Counted from the first letter of the stretch, positions 33,986 through 47,704 are shown. The stretch is 64,000 bases of DNA from Alnus glutinosa (GCF_958979055.1 NC_084887.1:25541044-25605043), one strand, 5' to 3'. Made by a program: numbers and translations. The notes: generated by a model not told the origin, from the letters alone.

Positions 33986-36900
33986 TATATTAAAGAGAGA
34001 AAACGACGTCGGGAATGGTTGTTTGCCAAATGCCCATACAAGACGTTGTAGTTTTAAGTAAACGAAGCAGCTTTGCAGGTGCAAATTCGCACCAAACAGA
34101 GCAATGCTTTTTTGATTTTCATATTGGTAATTTGTTGTAAAAAAGTGACTAATATGCCCTTGAAGAATCTATCTTTATATATATATATATATTCGATATA
34201 TATTTCATTTTTTCTGATGTACGCATGCACAGGCATCCGATATTGGTGCATGTGGGAGAGACGACTGATCTGACAATATGAGGGAAACAAAAATATCTGC
34301 GGCATTACAGTTTGACACATTAGGGTTTGGTGCTGTCCACATATGTGTGCACTAGCTAGGAATATATATATCTGATCAAATAGAAAGAAAAAAAAAAAAA
34401 AATTCATTGGATGCCCCTTGTGATGACCAATAAATGTTGGGCAGGTACTCGATCTCCATTAGCTTGAGTTAACTGGCTGGAGATGTAATGGTTTGGGTTT
34501 GAGAGACTTGAGATATGTATATATATATATCAACTATAATATTTAATTAGAATGTTTGAATTTTATAAAAATTTGGGTAGGTTAAGAGATCAAAAAGGAT
34601 TATGAAATTCATGCCTAGCTAGCTTGGACGGGTAGGCTAGCTCAACATCGTAAGTTGTTTGGGATGGTTAATTGGACGTTGTAGCCTGCTTTGCTATTTG
34701 AATCTATATAAAATTCAGACAACCTAATTGTAGTGGATTCTCGTCCTTAGTTCATGCCACAATTAATTTGGCTTAGAATTTTTTTTCTTTTCTTTCCTTT
34801 TTTGGAATGAAAATGAGTGAAGTTTATATCAAACAACCAAAACGATTACAAACAAAGACGTATTTAGGGGGGGCGGTATAGGACATGCCCCCCTCAATTC
34901 CAGAGAATAAAAAATAAAACAAAATAAAATAAAGAAGTTAAAATAAGAGCTTCTGACTTCTTCACTTACTACAAAACTTCTTTTAATTTAGTAAAACTAA
35001 AGAATACCCCAACCATAACAAAATTTTTGTTTGACAAAAACCTGAGCTTTAATTTCGATCTTCCAAAAGATCGAATACTATGACTTAGAATATTGTTACA
35101 TGCTAATTAGAAAAGCTGAACTGGTATATATGGTTCAAATTAGGAGTCTACCCTATGCATGTTATATATATATGCTTAATTTAGAGCATCAAATTAATTA
35201 ACCCCAACGTACATTTGTTTTCCTGGCCTGCGTCGACGTGATCATGTGGGTTAGCTAGCTAGGCACAATGTTACGTGCTAAACGAAGGAGCTTATATATA
35301 TAGTGCATGTGCATGGGCAAGTGTTATTAATGTTCAAATCAAACAAGGAAATTAACAAATAAAAACATTAGTTGCAAAGAACTCGATCAATGCAACCATT
35401 ATTACATGATTAGTTCCAGAGATCGAAGCTAGGTAAATCCTTCTACAATTCAATGAGTGACCTATATATATATATATATATATATATCTTGTTGCAATGT
35501 GATTTACAAATAATATACAAAGAAAATTTTGGCGAATCGACTATTTCCTAGCTAGCCTGGATTCCATCATAATAAGCCAAAATCATACCGCCTTTATTCC
35601 TATTCGGTGTATTGCTCGCTCAGGAAATAATTGTCGCAGATTATCAGGATAGAAATTTTTTACAAATTGATTTGTAGAAAATTTCATACAAACCAACTTC
35701 TAATATATAGTAACATGTGTCTCTTGCATGTGAGTACAAGTTTTTTTTAATAGCATATGCTTCTCACATGCTTTTTTAATAGCTAAAAGATGATCAACAC
35801 GTACAAGTCGCTTTTAAATGTTGGGGTTTTTATGAATTTTTTATAAATCAGTTTATAAAAAATTTGTGTCTGATTATCATAAAGAGATCGAAGGGTCCGG
35901 CAAGATTTACTCTTAATGTGGATCGATCTCATGAAAGCATACGATTGATCAGTAGAACTGGAGTTTCTATTTCACTGCCTAGCTAACGAGTACGTGTCGG
36001 TACGGTGTTCCCCCAAAGTTTGTGAAATGGATTAAAGAATGTATTAATTAATTACTTCCCCTACCTTCTCGGTTGCTTTAAATTGGGATATTAATTAGTG
36101 GGATATTTTGACCTAATTATGTTAGCATACCTGCAGATCGAGCTCTCCGTACGTTATATGTATATATATGTACATTCTTCAACACGCATCATCATTGTTA
36201 ATAGATCGACTTGATAATTAATGGAAAATATACTCAAATTAATTTATAGAGTTTCTTATTCATATAAATATTGTCATCCTCGATCTCACAATTAATCTTC
36301 ATTTAATTAATCTAAGGGAATATTATTATTGCATAAGTAGTACGTACACCATTAAATTAATTATAAAGTAATATATAAAATAATATTAATGTTTGCAACT
36401 TGGGACCCACGTGAGCAAACCTGGCCTTCTTTAACAAATGGACGTAGCTATCATCTTTCCCATTCTTGTTCAGTTGTTCCTCCTCTTTAATTCTCTTTCT
36501 CTATCTCTTTCTCTCTCTTTCTCTTTCTCCTACTGAAAGGGACAGAGATCTAGACATTCAATATATAGCCTAGCCTAACAAATCCCTGGCCTCTCAAATA
36601 ATGCTTGGATTTTCTTTGATTCATTCTAATTGATTCATAAAATGAATTATTAGATTGGTTAACCATATATTAGACAAGCACGCACATGAATCATGATGCA
36701 TGTTCGAACTTCTCATCAATTGATCATCTTCTGATATCTACTTTTTTTTTTCCTAATCAAAAAATTGTGGCTATTCTACGTAAGCTAACTATAGTAGCAT
36801 CTGCCCACTGGGTGCTGCACAAGAAGGGCTTAGATGATCATGGAAACCGCAAGCGCTCTCTCAAGTTAGACATGAGCCATAGCTTGACTCAGTTCCACCT

Positions 36901-39900
36901 AAACATCAATGAAAACCAATGTGGTTTAATTACACTAATCTGGCATAAAGATTCTCATTGCGGAATTCAAACCTATGCCCTAGTGTGTACCTAACCACTT
37001 TGAGACTTTTCTTGGAGCCAATGAACCGGCCACCACCCTAGATGGTTTGTTAATCCAATGAATTGCAATATCTAGCTTTTTGGTTTCGTGCAAATTAGGC
37101 ACTTTTCTTAGTTGTGGTTTCCCCGTCATGATCATGTTAGGAGCTTTAATTTTTTGAGTGCTGGAAATGGCATATATTTCCAAAGCAAGACGGTGTCGTT
37201 AATGTGTAATCTTCTTCTATATATAGATAATAGATCGCCCTTAATTTGTGGTGGTCCTAACGCGGTGTTTCTCACAAGCATCCTAGCTAGCTAGCTAGCT
37301 AGTCTGCTTTCTTAATGCCTCAGAATTTTTAGACCTATAGGATATAGATAATATGCATGCTGCAGGCTAAGAAAACCTGCAGGACAAGCTTTGTGATAAT
37401 ATTCTCATAATATTTTCTTATATATTACTCTCCTCTAATCATAATAATTATTGCAATATCTCTCTTTTTAAGCATCATGATGTAACAATTGCATGATTGC
37501 AATCTTCCCTTTAGTATATAGGTAATTCTGTAATAATATTTTTTTTTTTTTCTAGAATAAACTGCTATTCCCTCTGTAAAAGAATGTAGATACCGTAAGT
37601 CAATTCAATCAATGGAAACATTAATTTGCTCTATGCAACTTTTGGATGTTGATTCCGTTGAAACAGTTAATTAGGTCTGAGCCTTCAAAATAGTCAATTT
37701 ATTCTTTTATTTTTATTATTTTGGTCTTTTGACCGATAGAAACACTAGGGTTCCTATTATTTTGAAATTCATTTCATCACAAAGTTTCTTATCAATCCCC
37801 CGCTTAATAGGAAAATAAAGCGACCGAGCCATTTCTATTTTGGCCCTGTAACCAGCCAAATCACTTATCCAATAAACCGGTACTACTGACCCAAAAGCCT
37901 AGGGTATAATTCACATGTTACTATGTTTTTAATAAGAATAAAGTTATGTATTACATTTTTATCCCACAAATATCTCGATGTTGCATTCTTAATCAACCCT
38001 TAATTTTATTTTATTATTTATTTTTTTAACACAAAGAGTTGGTCGTGACTGTCACATCAACATTGTGAAATAAAAATATAATTTCTAGTACGTCTCTTTT
38101 AACAATGGCCAGAATGCAGGTGATATGGGATGCACTTCTATTAGTAGCGATACAGAGTCGAGACTATTTCAAATCTAGAAAATACAAAATATGGCTCATA
38201 GATTAGGACGTGCATTAGAGGGGGGAGCTCATGTGATGGCTTACTTGACACCATTTCTGTCTTGTTTTATTGTCAAACAGGACGACCATTTCCGTGAAAC
38301 AAAGCATGTTTGATTTATTCAAGCTGGACATGGACGAAGCCAAAATGCATGCTATTATAATGGATTGACAATACTTCGCAGAATCTCTCCCAAGAATTAA
38401 GTTTGCCTTTAACAATCAATCTCCAATATATGTTGAACATGTTGAATGAGTCAATCTCCAATCTCATGTTGAGTGTAAAATAGATGATTCAATATCCAGA
38501 TGGTTCTCAATGGGCAGATTCCTCCAAACTAGTTGAAATTTATGTTAAAAGAATATTTTTAGAATTTTCATGCCTTTTGTTTGAACGAAGAAAGCTTAGA
38601 CATTGAGGACTTGTTTGAGTTCTGGGACTGGGAAAAATTTGGTCTGAGCCACTTCAGTTCTTACTTAGTTTTGAGTTGATCTTTACACAACCTGTGAGAG
38701 GAGACCACTGTGGCTTCATGCTGTGCTGAGATAGATCTTGAAGGATATAGGCCTATTCACCATCAATGTCAACATTCCTAATTATTGGTCATTCAATAAT
38801 TTCAATAATCTCTTAAAAGATGAGTAATATAGATCTGAATTGCAGGCTTCCAAAAAAAACATGCACTCGAGACTTTTTACATCTTGAGGGAGTGTACTAA
38901 ATGCTGTTACAGCAGCAATCATTTGAGAGGCCTTCCAACTCGAGCAATACTTCAAAAAGTTATATATGTTTAATCTAAGCTCACATATAGTAAAATATAC
39001 AGTACTTTCCTGTAGTATTAACCAGTTGGATGAAAACAAAGACAGACCATATAGCTCATTGTGGTAGTTCTGAACTTCCAAAATGAGAAGATGAATTATC
39101 GATATCACTATCACTCATTAAATCAATTTAATATATTTAACATACAAAATATGCATTTGATTTAGAGATATTTGTCTTTTCTAGTTTTTGTCTGTCTGTC
39201 TGTCTTTTTTTGTCTTTTTCTTTTTTTTCAGAAAGAAAAAAGACCATATTACTTCTTTTCAAACAGAAAAAACAAAGAGAGAGAATCTATATCCTGATGT
39301 GGATATTTTAAACTACCAAGTAAAAGGGTTCCAACATCATCCATATTTCTGATTACAACACTGCTATGAGAAGGAAATTCCTTTAAGTTGAAATTGATAT
39401 TAAGTTGCCTGTCAAAATAACTGCTGCACCTCAAAATTAACCACTGCAATCTACATTCTTTTATTCCACGTAATCAAATAGTATCATGTTAATTTTTGCC
39501 GACATGGCCCATATCCTATTTTGGTCTTCCTTTTATTTCTAGTTGAACAACAAATCCAATTTCTTCATAATACATGCCAAACTATCTTAGACAAGTTCCG
39601 ATCATCTTGTTATCAAACATGTTACCTCCAGATTTGACAAATGCACTAATTTTATATCCTATTAGTCTCAAATAGCAACTAATCCGTCTAAAACCTCATA
39701 TGGTCACTTCACAAAAAGATTGTGTTTCTGTAATTTGAAGCAAGTTGCAAAAAATTTCCTTCAACTTGATGGTTAACACAATCACACACAATCCAAGAGG
39801 TGCTTATCTACTTCATCACCCCACCCTAATTCTGTGGGAAGAACCTCTCCAATCTCTCATTCCTTTAAACAACCATGTAAGTAAGATGAGAAAATGATAA

Positions 39901-41009
39901 CATTTTGACTTTCCCATGCCATTAGTTATTGGTATGGATAGTACTATTGCCAAAAGATGCTTCTGTTACTTTTGCAGGTTTGAAATGAGAGTATCTAATA
40001 AGATGCTTCAAACAGCCATGGGAATCACAATTACAGCTTTAGCAAAAACAGGTCCCTTATGCTATTCCTTTACTTCAATTACTTACACTAGATAATTTCC
40101 TAGACACAATCAAAATTGTGCTTCAAAAGGCAAGGTCATGAAAGTATCATCCAGCATGCTGAAAGCAAGGATCAATATAAATCAAGCATCCCGAAAGATA
40201 ATGATTAGAATCCTTAAGAATCTTAAATACACTTAATCATATGACAGATTATACCATTTCCTTCTCAAATACAAGTTGACACTAAAATTGCTTATAAATC
40301 ATCACTATTTGTGATGTATTCCAAAAGCTTGGGTGGGAGGCAACCCTAGGTTAGAATTGCTAAAAAAATTATCCGGAAAACTTAACTATATAGTGTAAAG
40401 GGGTGTTATTATCCATAGTTTGGGATATAAATTTGGAAGGTGTTTATAATTCCCCGGCGTTTTCAACAACTAATTTTTCCCTGCTTATCTAATTACAACA
40501 ATTCAGGTGTTTATCATTACAAGCTAGATAGTGGTAGACTGGTAGTGCATTTCTAGTTACTAAATTAGTAGAAGTGGAAAATGATTGAGCTTTCCTATCA
40601 TGGTGCAAAATGCAAATTTCATCACTATTTCACAATAAGATGCACTAGTGACAGGAAATGAGAACATATAAAAAGAAAATTTATGAACACAAAATTAAGA
40701 GGAAGGCGGGGAAAGAATGAGAAGGAGCTATTAGAATCGTAAAGCCAAAGTCATAAGACAATCAAAGTGAGAGACATACTCAATATTTCTTGGGAAAACC
40801 AACATTCCCTTGGATTAGATCACCTATAAGCACAAAAAATATAAGTTCTACAAACCATTATACAATAAAGATTCAAAGCAGAAAAAATTGTAATTATATA
40901 GTTTGAAATGACCTATACTAACAGGGCAGTGAAAACAATATTGTGATAGACAAAAGCCATGAGGTGCACCTCATCTAAAATACAGGCAATACACAAATGA
41001 GAAAGGATC
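33986..41009. other. Gene-poor spacer between STK and the small TM gene
   Basis: About 7 kb of AT-rich sequence. It holds small AT microsatellites (for example 35,463-35,490), a ctagctagctagctag run near 37,290, tgtctgtctgtc near 39,190 and poly-T tracts. The few open frames are short, lack splice context and resemble no family known to me. The first 2-3 kb is presumably STK upstream regulatory DNA. Confidence 0.5.
34796..34805. promoter_or_regulatory. CArG-like site CCTTTTTTGG upstream of STK
   Basis: It matches CC(A/T)6GG exactly and lies about 0.9 kb upstream of the predicted STK start. The T-run context makes a chance match plausible. Confidence 0.35.
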
Positions 41010-41964
41010 TCAATCCCGAATACCAAGTTCAACCTCTAGCTCATCGTCATCTTCAAACAGCTTAAGGAGACGGGCATGCTGCTCTTCTCGCTTCTTCCTT
41101 TGCCATATCTTGAATAAGAGCACAGAGAAACCAAGAACCGCAACCACACCAAGGCATACAATGGCTACCTTGATCCCTACAGAGCCACTCGAAGTACCAT
41201 GACTCGCAGCTTTATTTTCATTTTCTGAATTTGATGGGTCACTTGCCAAGCCTTCAGATACACAAATTTTTTAGACATAGTATCGGCAAAACAACTTCAA
41301 TTTTCAGATCACAATTTCTTTCATGTAACTCCATGTAATTGTAGAGTAGCAGAAGCCCATAAAACTAAGAAAGTCGCATTAACTAGGTGATCGTATCTAG
41401 ATTGTGCAGTTACGTATTTGGTTGCAAAGAATCATAGACAAAAAAAAAAAAAAAAAAAAAGAGTCTAAAATTTTGAAGCTTGCCCATTGCTGGAACAACT
41501 TTTATTGGTTCCCAAAGCAAATTTCATCTAAATCTTTGCCCAGAGAAGCAAGGAATATATTTCAACCCGCTAATTACATAGTATAGTGAGCGAAAAAATA
41601 AAAACCTAGAAATTTCAATTCTTCAGTCGAGCATTATCACAAATTTTCCAAAATCCATCCTAATCATTTTCAACAATCCTAACAATAATCCCAAAATTAC
41701 AAACAAAATAACGGAATGCAGTGCTAAATCCTTATCATCTAGGTGTTTCCCTCCAAGTCCAACGTCAAATTTTCACAAAATCTTTATATACAGTAATTCA
41801 ACTGAAGCTACAAAATACTGCTTGGCAAAACTTGAGCTGAGACATTCTATCCAGAACAACATAAAATAGAAGAATGCTTTTGCACAATTTTTGAAATTTG
41901 GAAAATTGGCTAACAATAATAATCACCCACCCCCAAATCCGCGCGCGCGCGCGCACACACACAC

Positions 41965-41999
<35 letters not shown>

Positions 42000-42074
42000 T
42001 GTAATTAAATGCAGATGGATCAAGCAAAACAGAAACGGGAATCGCAGAGATCTTGGGCTTCCAATTCTAATCAT
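41010..42074 (-). CDS. Small type I single-pass membrane protein, unknown function
   Basis: Two coding exons (42,074-41,999 and 41,251-41,010) splice GT-AG with phase 1 to a 105-residue protein. Residues 1-26 (MIRIGSPRSLRFPFLFCLIH...) have the basic-then-hydrophobic form of a signal peptide. A Ser/Asn-rich lumenal stretch (SDPSNSENENKAASHGTSSG) follows. A transmembrane helix lies at about 50-72 (VAIVCLGVVAVLGFSVLLF), then a basic stop-transfer KIWQRKKREE and an acidic tail LFEDDDELEVELGIRD. The second exon alone lacks an ATG, and the upstream exon supplies one with good phase, so I chose 42,074. A (CT)n tract lies just upstream in the 5'UTR. I do not recognise the family; topology is the only firm statement. 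Confidence 0.75.
41939..41996. repeat. Compound (GC)n(AC)n(AG)n microsatellite at a splice donor
   Basis: gcgcgcgcgcgcgc, then acacacacac, then a run of ag units abut the exon 1 donor of the small TM gene. On the gene's strand the intron begins GTTTCTCTCTC, then TG repeats, then GC repeats. The alternating purine-pyrimidine part could adopt Z-DNA. Confidence 0.9.
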
Positions 42075-42078
42075 GTCT

Positions 42079-42115
<37 letters not shown>

Positions 42116-42730
42116 GCCTCCCTCTCTACAGGACAAAATTGAAAAATAAAGTGAAATAGGAGGATTCCTAATGGGCGTCCTCACCAAACTGAACTTAATG
42201 ACTCGACCACGTCAAACAACTGGATCTGTCTATGCAACGGGTCAGCTTTTGCGTCCTCACCAAATTACTACGCATTTTCCTTTTTTTAGCTTTTATTTTT
42301 ATTTTTCTAAGGCTATTTCATTTGATTTTGGAACCCCATTTCTTGAGAGAGAGAATAAAAAAAGGAAGAGGTAGACCCAGTCTACCTTGATCAACTTAAT
42401 AACGTACCGACAGTCCGACGGACCACCAACTTTAAGGTCCGTTTGGTACAGATTATTTTATTTCAACTAGAAATCGATTTTCCAGTGTTTGATACATCTA
42501 ATCCAAGTTTTTAAACTTTTTTAATTGAAATGTGATTTAATTAAAAGTCTAGAGAAATCCCACCATGGGACCAAAAACATAGGATTATAACAACGTCATT
42601 AAACAGCTACAAATAGATGAAAAGGGGCCAATTTGTGTCTAACCAAAAAAATTAAAAAAAAAATAGTAAAATCAAAAATTTAGGCTCATCATTAAGAGAA
42701 GCCAGTAAAATTACACAAGTCAGGAAGTTA
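42075..42730. other. Spacer between eEF1B-gamma and the small TM gene
   Basis: This contains the (CT)n 5'UTR of the TM gene (42,083-42,112), AT-rich sequence, and the 3'UTR of eEF1B-gamma. Both genes run on the - strand, 656 bp apart. No additional gene is seen. Confidence 0.6.
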
Positions 42731-45700
42731 TCACTTGAAGCACTTGGCATCCAACAAAGCCTCCCCCTCGAAAGGCTCATAGTCTTCGATCATTTGATTG
42801 GCACGCTCTTTCTGAGCTTCATCATTAATGTCAACCTTCTTCCATTCGTACAGCTCCATATCATAACACTCGTCAATAATGAACTGAGGAACTTCTTGTC
42901 CACGAAAGAGCCACAGCCCCTTCACCTTGAATGGTGCCTCTGAGCCAATAACCAACATCTTCCCAAATGCGTACTTACGAGCCAAATCCATACGTTGCAG
43001 GAAACCACCAACCTTGTTCAAAGTTACAAAGGAGACAGTGTTCTCGTCATTATACTTGTAATCACAGAACCAAAGGGAGTAGCCCTCAGGATCATACATG
43101 TCCCAAAACCCTGCAAAAGAAAGCAAAGATGAAGAAACAAGTACCACAACAAGACTACTGACAGAAACAGAGACAACAATGATGTGGAATGCACCTTCAT
43201 ATCAATTTTTTTTAATTCTATTTTATGAAAATTTAATTCGAGAAAAATATATTGATTAAACAGTAGCATGGCTAGAGCCCAGACAGCCACAACGTTTGGG
43301 CAAGACACTACTCATGAGTCGTTACATTTATCTTTATATACCGAATATAATGCAAATACAACTAATACACTGAATCAAACAGTTATTTCTCTAGTTTATC
43401 AGCATTCAATCAAACCCAATATATTCACTAGTAGCAAGTCCAACTTAGAACTTTAACCAGACAAATTCAAAATCTGACAAACATATACAAACCATACCCA
43501 GACTCACATTTGTATACATTTTTTTTATTATAAGTAACTCCCATTTGCATACATGTCTATACTTGCTAAAAAGAAGTTAACAAATCAGTAAGCACGAAAA
43601 CAGTAGAATCTCATGAAGAAGAAAGGTAAAGCAAAGCAAGATTGAAGAAATCCTGCCAATTTTCAAGTGATATAATTTTTTGGGCAGTAAGATTATGAAC
43701 AGATAAAAACATGTATGAACCATTCAAGATTCTACTTTGGCACTAATCATACGACAATTTATCATTTCTATTAAGAATTTCTCAACCCACCAAATGACCA
43801 AAGTTGAAGCTCCGGATGGGTAATAATTGCAAGACAAAGCCCAAATAGATTTTTATTTTTTTTTCTTTTATCAATACGAAGCCCAAATAAGGTTTAAAAC
43901 AAACAAAGATCTGAACAGAAATTTGAGTAAGAAAAACAGAAAATAGAAAGAAGAAATATAAAGAAAATTCACACCAGTGTTCAATAATAAACCCTAAATT
44001 AGTCCTACAAAAATAATAAGTTTCTAGTAAACACAATGGTATTTTTTTTTTTTTTTGATAAGCAGTTAAAACAATGATGTAGACAGAAAATACTGCAAAG
44101 TTGTGCATTGAACAATCCAGAAAATTGGAACTGCGTATCAGAAGATGCATTAAAGTACTTTTTACACCAGCTTATAGCATAAAGGAAAGTGAGATATTGG
44201 AAATCACCCAACAATTTCACTGTAATTAATTTATGAAATAGGTACTAGACAAACTTCATGCATCACTATTATTTCCAAAATGAACAACATCCGCAAATTA
44301 AAGCATGGGAATGAATCCATTCGCTTGTACTTTTGGGGTGGGTAGCTTATAAGGGATATACCTTTAATTGCAACCTCGCGGAAGTTAGTCTTTGTGTTTG
44401 AGTAAAGCCTTTTCCATTCATCCAGAATCATCTTGCTAGGAGGCAAAAGATCAAGAGGATTCTTTGCTTTGGGCTTGGGTGCCTCTTCCTCCTCAACAGC
44501 CTCTTCTGCTCTAGATGGTGCTGATTCTTTCTTGACCTCTTTCTTTGGTTCATTTTTCGACTTAGGTTTAGCAGGTTCTTTTGGCTGTGAAGGCTTCTTT
44601 GCAGACTGAACAGGTGGAACGGATTCAGTTTGCTTCACCTCACCCAATATCTTTCGGAAATTTGGCTGATTAACCAAGGTCCAGAAGTATCTCTCAACGT
44701 GAGGGAACTCAGAGGTAAAACTCTTAGTCAAGATCCGGTTAAACCCCAGAACCAAGTTACAGATCATAATGATATCAGCCAGTGTCACAGAATGTCCGAC
44801 AAGGTAAGTGTTGGAAGCAAGATGAGTATTCAAGGCATCTAGCGCTCTCTTCAGCGCAGAAATTGCAGCTTCTTCGGCCTTCATGCAGATAAGAGAAAAT
44901 TATATAAGGAATTATAACTCAATAATTTCCACTAATTCCAGATATACAAAGTAGTTACATACGAAGTAGTTACATATGAAAGAACAGAATAGATAAAAGC
45001 AGGGCTTGACTAACCGGTGGAAGGTATACTGCAAAACCAACTCGTGGTATGAACCAGCGCAAAATATTGGCATCAATTTCCAATGATGCAAAATCAATCC
45101 ACTGTTCAATATGGGCCTGCCGAAAGAAGTGTGCAACATATCAAGAGTGACTCCATCTCAACAAAAGAGCATGACAATATTAGCAAGCATAGTAGCATTA
45201 TGAGAACTCTAGCAATAGTACAGGTAAAATTTAGCTGCGTGAAATCAGTGCCTATTATTAGAATTAGAGAGTGCAAATCCAAATCCAAAATGTTGTCACT
45301 CTGTGCCTGTTTGATTTGGATATTCCAGGGTTTTTTTTTATTTTTTATTTATTTATTGGATAACTAATCATGCCATCTGATTATGATAATACTAGGGGTG
45401 TACAAACGGAGCGGTTATAACCGCTTTAAACCGCTAACCGTATAACTGCTTTCAAAGGCGGTTATAGGGTTTGGGGAAAGTGGCTAAAAACCGCTAACCG
45501 CCTACTCATATATATATTGTATGTATAAAAAAAATAGTATGGGCTCATTGGTTGGGGTTCATATCTGGTTTTGGATTTGTAATGTTTTGGTTTTGGATTT
45601 GTTTGTGTTTGTGTTTTGAATTTGTATTTGTATTTTTCTTTTAATAAATATTTTGGATTTGTATTTAGATTTGTTAATTTTATACCAAAAGACAAAATGT

Positions 45701-47453
45701 CCAAAAATGATTAGTCTTTTTTGAAAAAATTAAAATTTGCACCAAAATCGGCCCAAAACATAAATTGAAAAGCGGTTTTAAAACCACCAATTATAAACAC
45801 AATAACCGCTAACCGGCAGTTATAAAAATAACCGCCTCCGCCTAAGTGGTTAGCAGTTGCGGTTGGTAAAATGCAATAACCGCCTAGGCGGTTAGCGGTT
45901 TTAGCCAATAACCGCCAATTATAACCGTTTGTACACCTTTAAATAATACTGCCTTTCACTTTAAAAAAAAAAAATTCAATCTTTTAGGTTAACCAAACAG
46001 TATGTTGAGATTAAAAAATTAATTTCATGTATTTTTAAGATTTGCAACATACCATATAGACTCCACGTTGAGAAAAACTACACTAGAGTAACCACAAAAA
46101 ATTTTAAAAGCCTAAAAAAGTCGAATTCCAAATGAAAGCTAAATCAGCATATGCAAATATGGACTTGAGGACATAGAAAGTGACAAATAAATCTTTTAAT
46201 ATCCCCAGACAGCCCTTGTATCACTTACACATTCAATCAATGAAGAACCATAGAGAGGATTATCGGCCTTCAAGCGCGTAACTGCAGCAAGTAATAACCG
46301 ACTATAAAATTCAAATCTTACCATAACCTTCAAAATAATATAAGGTTAGTTTAAAAGATAGCCTCACCATAGCGTGCAATGGCATTACTCTCAAATACAG
46401 GACCATCAGGTGTCTCCAGCACAGGAACCTAAACAAGAAGAGACCCTTTTTAGGAAAACCAGACATAAGAAACATATGGCAGATGAAAGGAATTTTCATC
46501 TACTGAAGGAGCCCACCTTTCCAATAGGGTTCATCTTCTGAAACTCAGGAGTTTTGTTTGAAACACCCATCTCAAAATTCTTCGCCAATTCAACATTGAC
46601 TCCACTGTACGCCGCAACAATAAGTGCCTTGTAAGCATTCTTGTTTGTGTTCCCTGCATGCAGGACCTATAGATGATAAACATCAGTTGTATGTACTTAC
46701 ATCATCCACTTAAGTTTATGATGATGATTACGATCTATCCTCACAACAAATGCTTAAATGAGAGTCATCCCTTCGAATCAAAAACTATGGGTTCTTAATA
46801 AATGGCACATGTCCATCAGGTATCAGCTTGATTCAGGTTACCAACAACTTTCATTTTCAAATAAAGGGAAGAGAAATTACGGAGAGAAAATCCACATTTG
46901 GCTGTGCATTTTCTCCTTGAAGATAGCCCATTTAATTACAAGGTGTCTACCAATGGAACAGAAGCATAGAAGGGCACTAATCCAATTCAAATCCAAGGAT
47001 TTTTGAAACGAATCCAATCCCAAAGTTGTCATACAATATCCCCACATTGTCGTCCAAACTTATTGTCTCAACACAAAGATACATTATCACAAAGCTTCAG
47101 CACCAACTGTCTCTACACACAGTGGCGGACAATATATAAAGGAATACTTAGGAGGGGAAAGAAAAAGTAAGAAGACCCAATATTTAATCTTGAGATTGAG
47201 TTGAAACATCGCCTCTGGAAGTCTATCCTTTTCTCAGCAAACCAACAGAGAGCACAAAACCCAAAATTGACAGAAACGTGAAAAAAAAAAAAAAAAAAAA
47301 AAGCCCAATTGAAACGAATTCAACAAAGACTAAATCGTATAATGACGCATACAGATCTAAATGACAACTAAATGTACACTAAAACAGAAATTTGTTTAAC
47401 AAAAAACAGAGATATAGATGAGAGTGAGACTCTTGAGAACTTACCAGAGCCAT
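42731..47453 (-). CDS. Elongation factor 1B gamma (eEF1B-gamma)
   Basis: Seven coding exons on the - strand: 47,453-47,445, 46,666-46,517, 46,428-46,368, 46,281-46,229, 45,116-45,015, 44,878-44,362 and 43,110-42,731. Together they give 1,272 nt, or 423 residues, the usual plant length. Residues 1-215 are a GST-like fold (ALVLHAGNTNKNAYKALI, IGKVPVLETPDGPVFESNAI, LVGHSVTLADI). A Lys/Pro/Glu-rich linker follows (QPKEPAKPKSKNEPKKEVKK). The C-terminal EF1G domain starts at NPLDLLPPSKM and includes GFWDMYDPEGYSLW and ends DAKCFK. The first exon encodes only MAL, in a strong GCC-ATG-GCT context. The protein is a structural subunit of the eEF1B complex that recharges eEF1A with GTP during cytosolic translation. 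All exon phases close; no lesion is seen. Confidence 0.97.
45393..45941. mobile_element. hAT-type MITE in eEF1B-gamma intron (549 bp)
   Basis: The left end TAGGGGTGTACAAACGG and the right end ccgtttgtacaccttta form a 17-bp terminal inverted repeat with two mismatches. Subterminal arrays of cggttataaccgc and aaccgctaaccg lie inside both ends. The flanks gataatac and aataatac make a 7/8 target duplication. It is inserted in the intron between exons 4 and 5. Confidence 0.85.
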
Positions 47454-47703
47454 GGCTTAGCAGAGATCCTTTGTACTCTTTGATGTGATGAGTGAGAGAG
47501 TGAGAGAGAGAGAAAAAAAGGTTAGGGTTTGCGTGGAGGGAAATGTAGGGGCGGTGATGAGTGAGCGATCCAGTCTAGGGTTTACGCTTTACAAAGATGC
47601 GGATACGGGTCGTATATTCTCTCAGATATCTATGAGCATGTACGCAATTTGAACGGCCCATTTTGGAATGCCTAGGGATTTACTTGGAAGACTTTCTTGG
47701 GCT
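47454..47703 (-). promoter_or_regulatory. eEF1B-gamma promoter/leader with telo boxes and site II motifs
   Basis: On the - strand there is AAACCCTAA at 47,530-47,522 and AAACCCTAG at 47,583-47,575. Both are telo-box-type motifs. Site II-type TGGGCC (47,660-47,655) and TGGGCT (47,698-47,703, opposite orientation) lie upstream. Telo box plus site II is a recognised signature of plant translation-machinery promoters active in dividing cells. A GA tract (47,491-47,512) lies in the probable 5'UTR. Confidence 0.65.
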
Positions 47704-47704
47704 G

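Noticed and set aside
34868-34897. Short G/C hairpin as a regulatory element
   Set aside because: An aggggggc/gcccccct stem with a 12-nt loop is more likely a weathered transposon end. No second end was found.
36686-36994. 102-aa open frame upstream of STK
   Set aside because: No recognisable family. Chance frame or transposon relic.
38782-39114. 110-aa open frame on the - strand
   Set aside because: No recognisable domain, no splice context and AT-rich composition. It is likely chance.
44231-44361. Extension of eEF1B-gamma exon 6 beyond AIKG
   Set aside because: The open frame runs into the intron. A GT donor follows AAAG and the next exon at 43,110 continues with GFWDMYDPEG, as in all eEF1B-gamma proteins.
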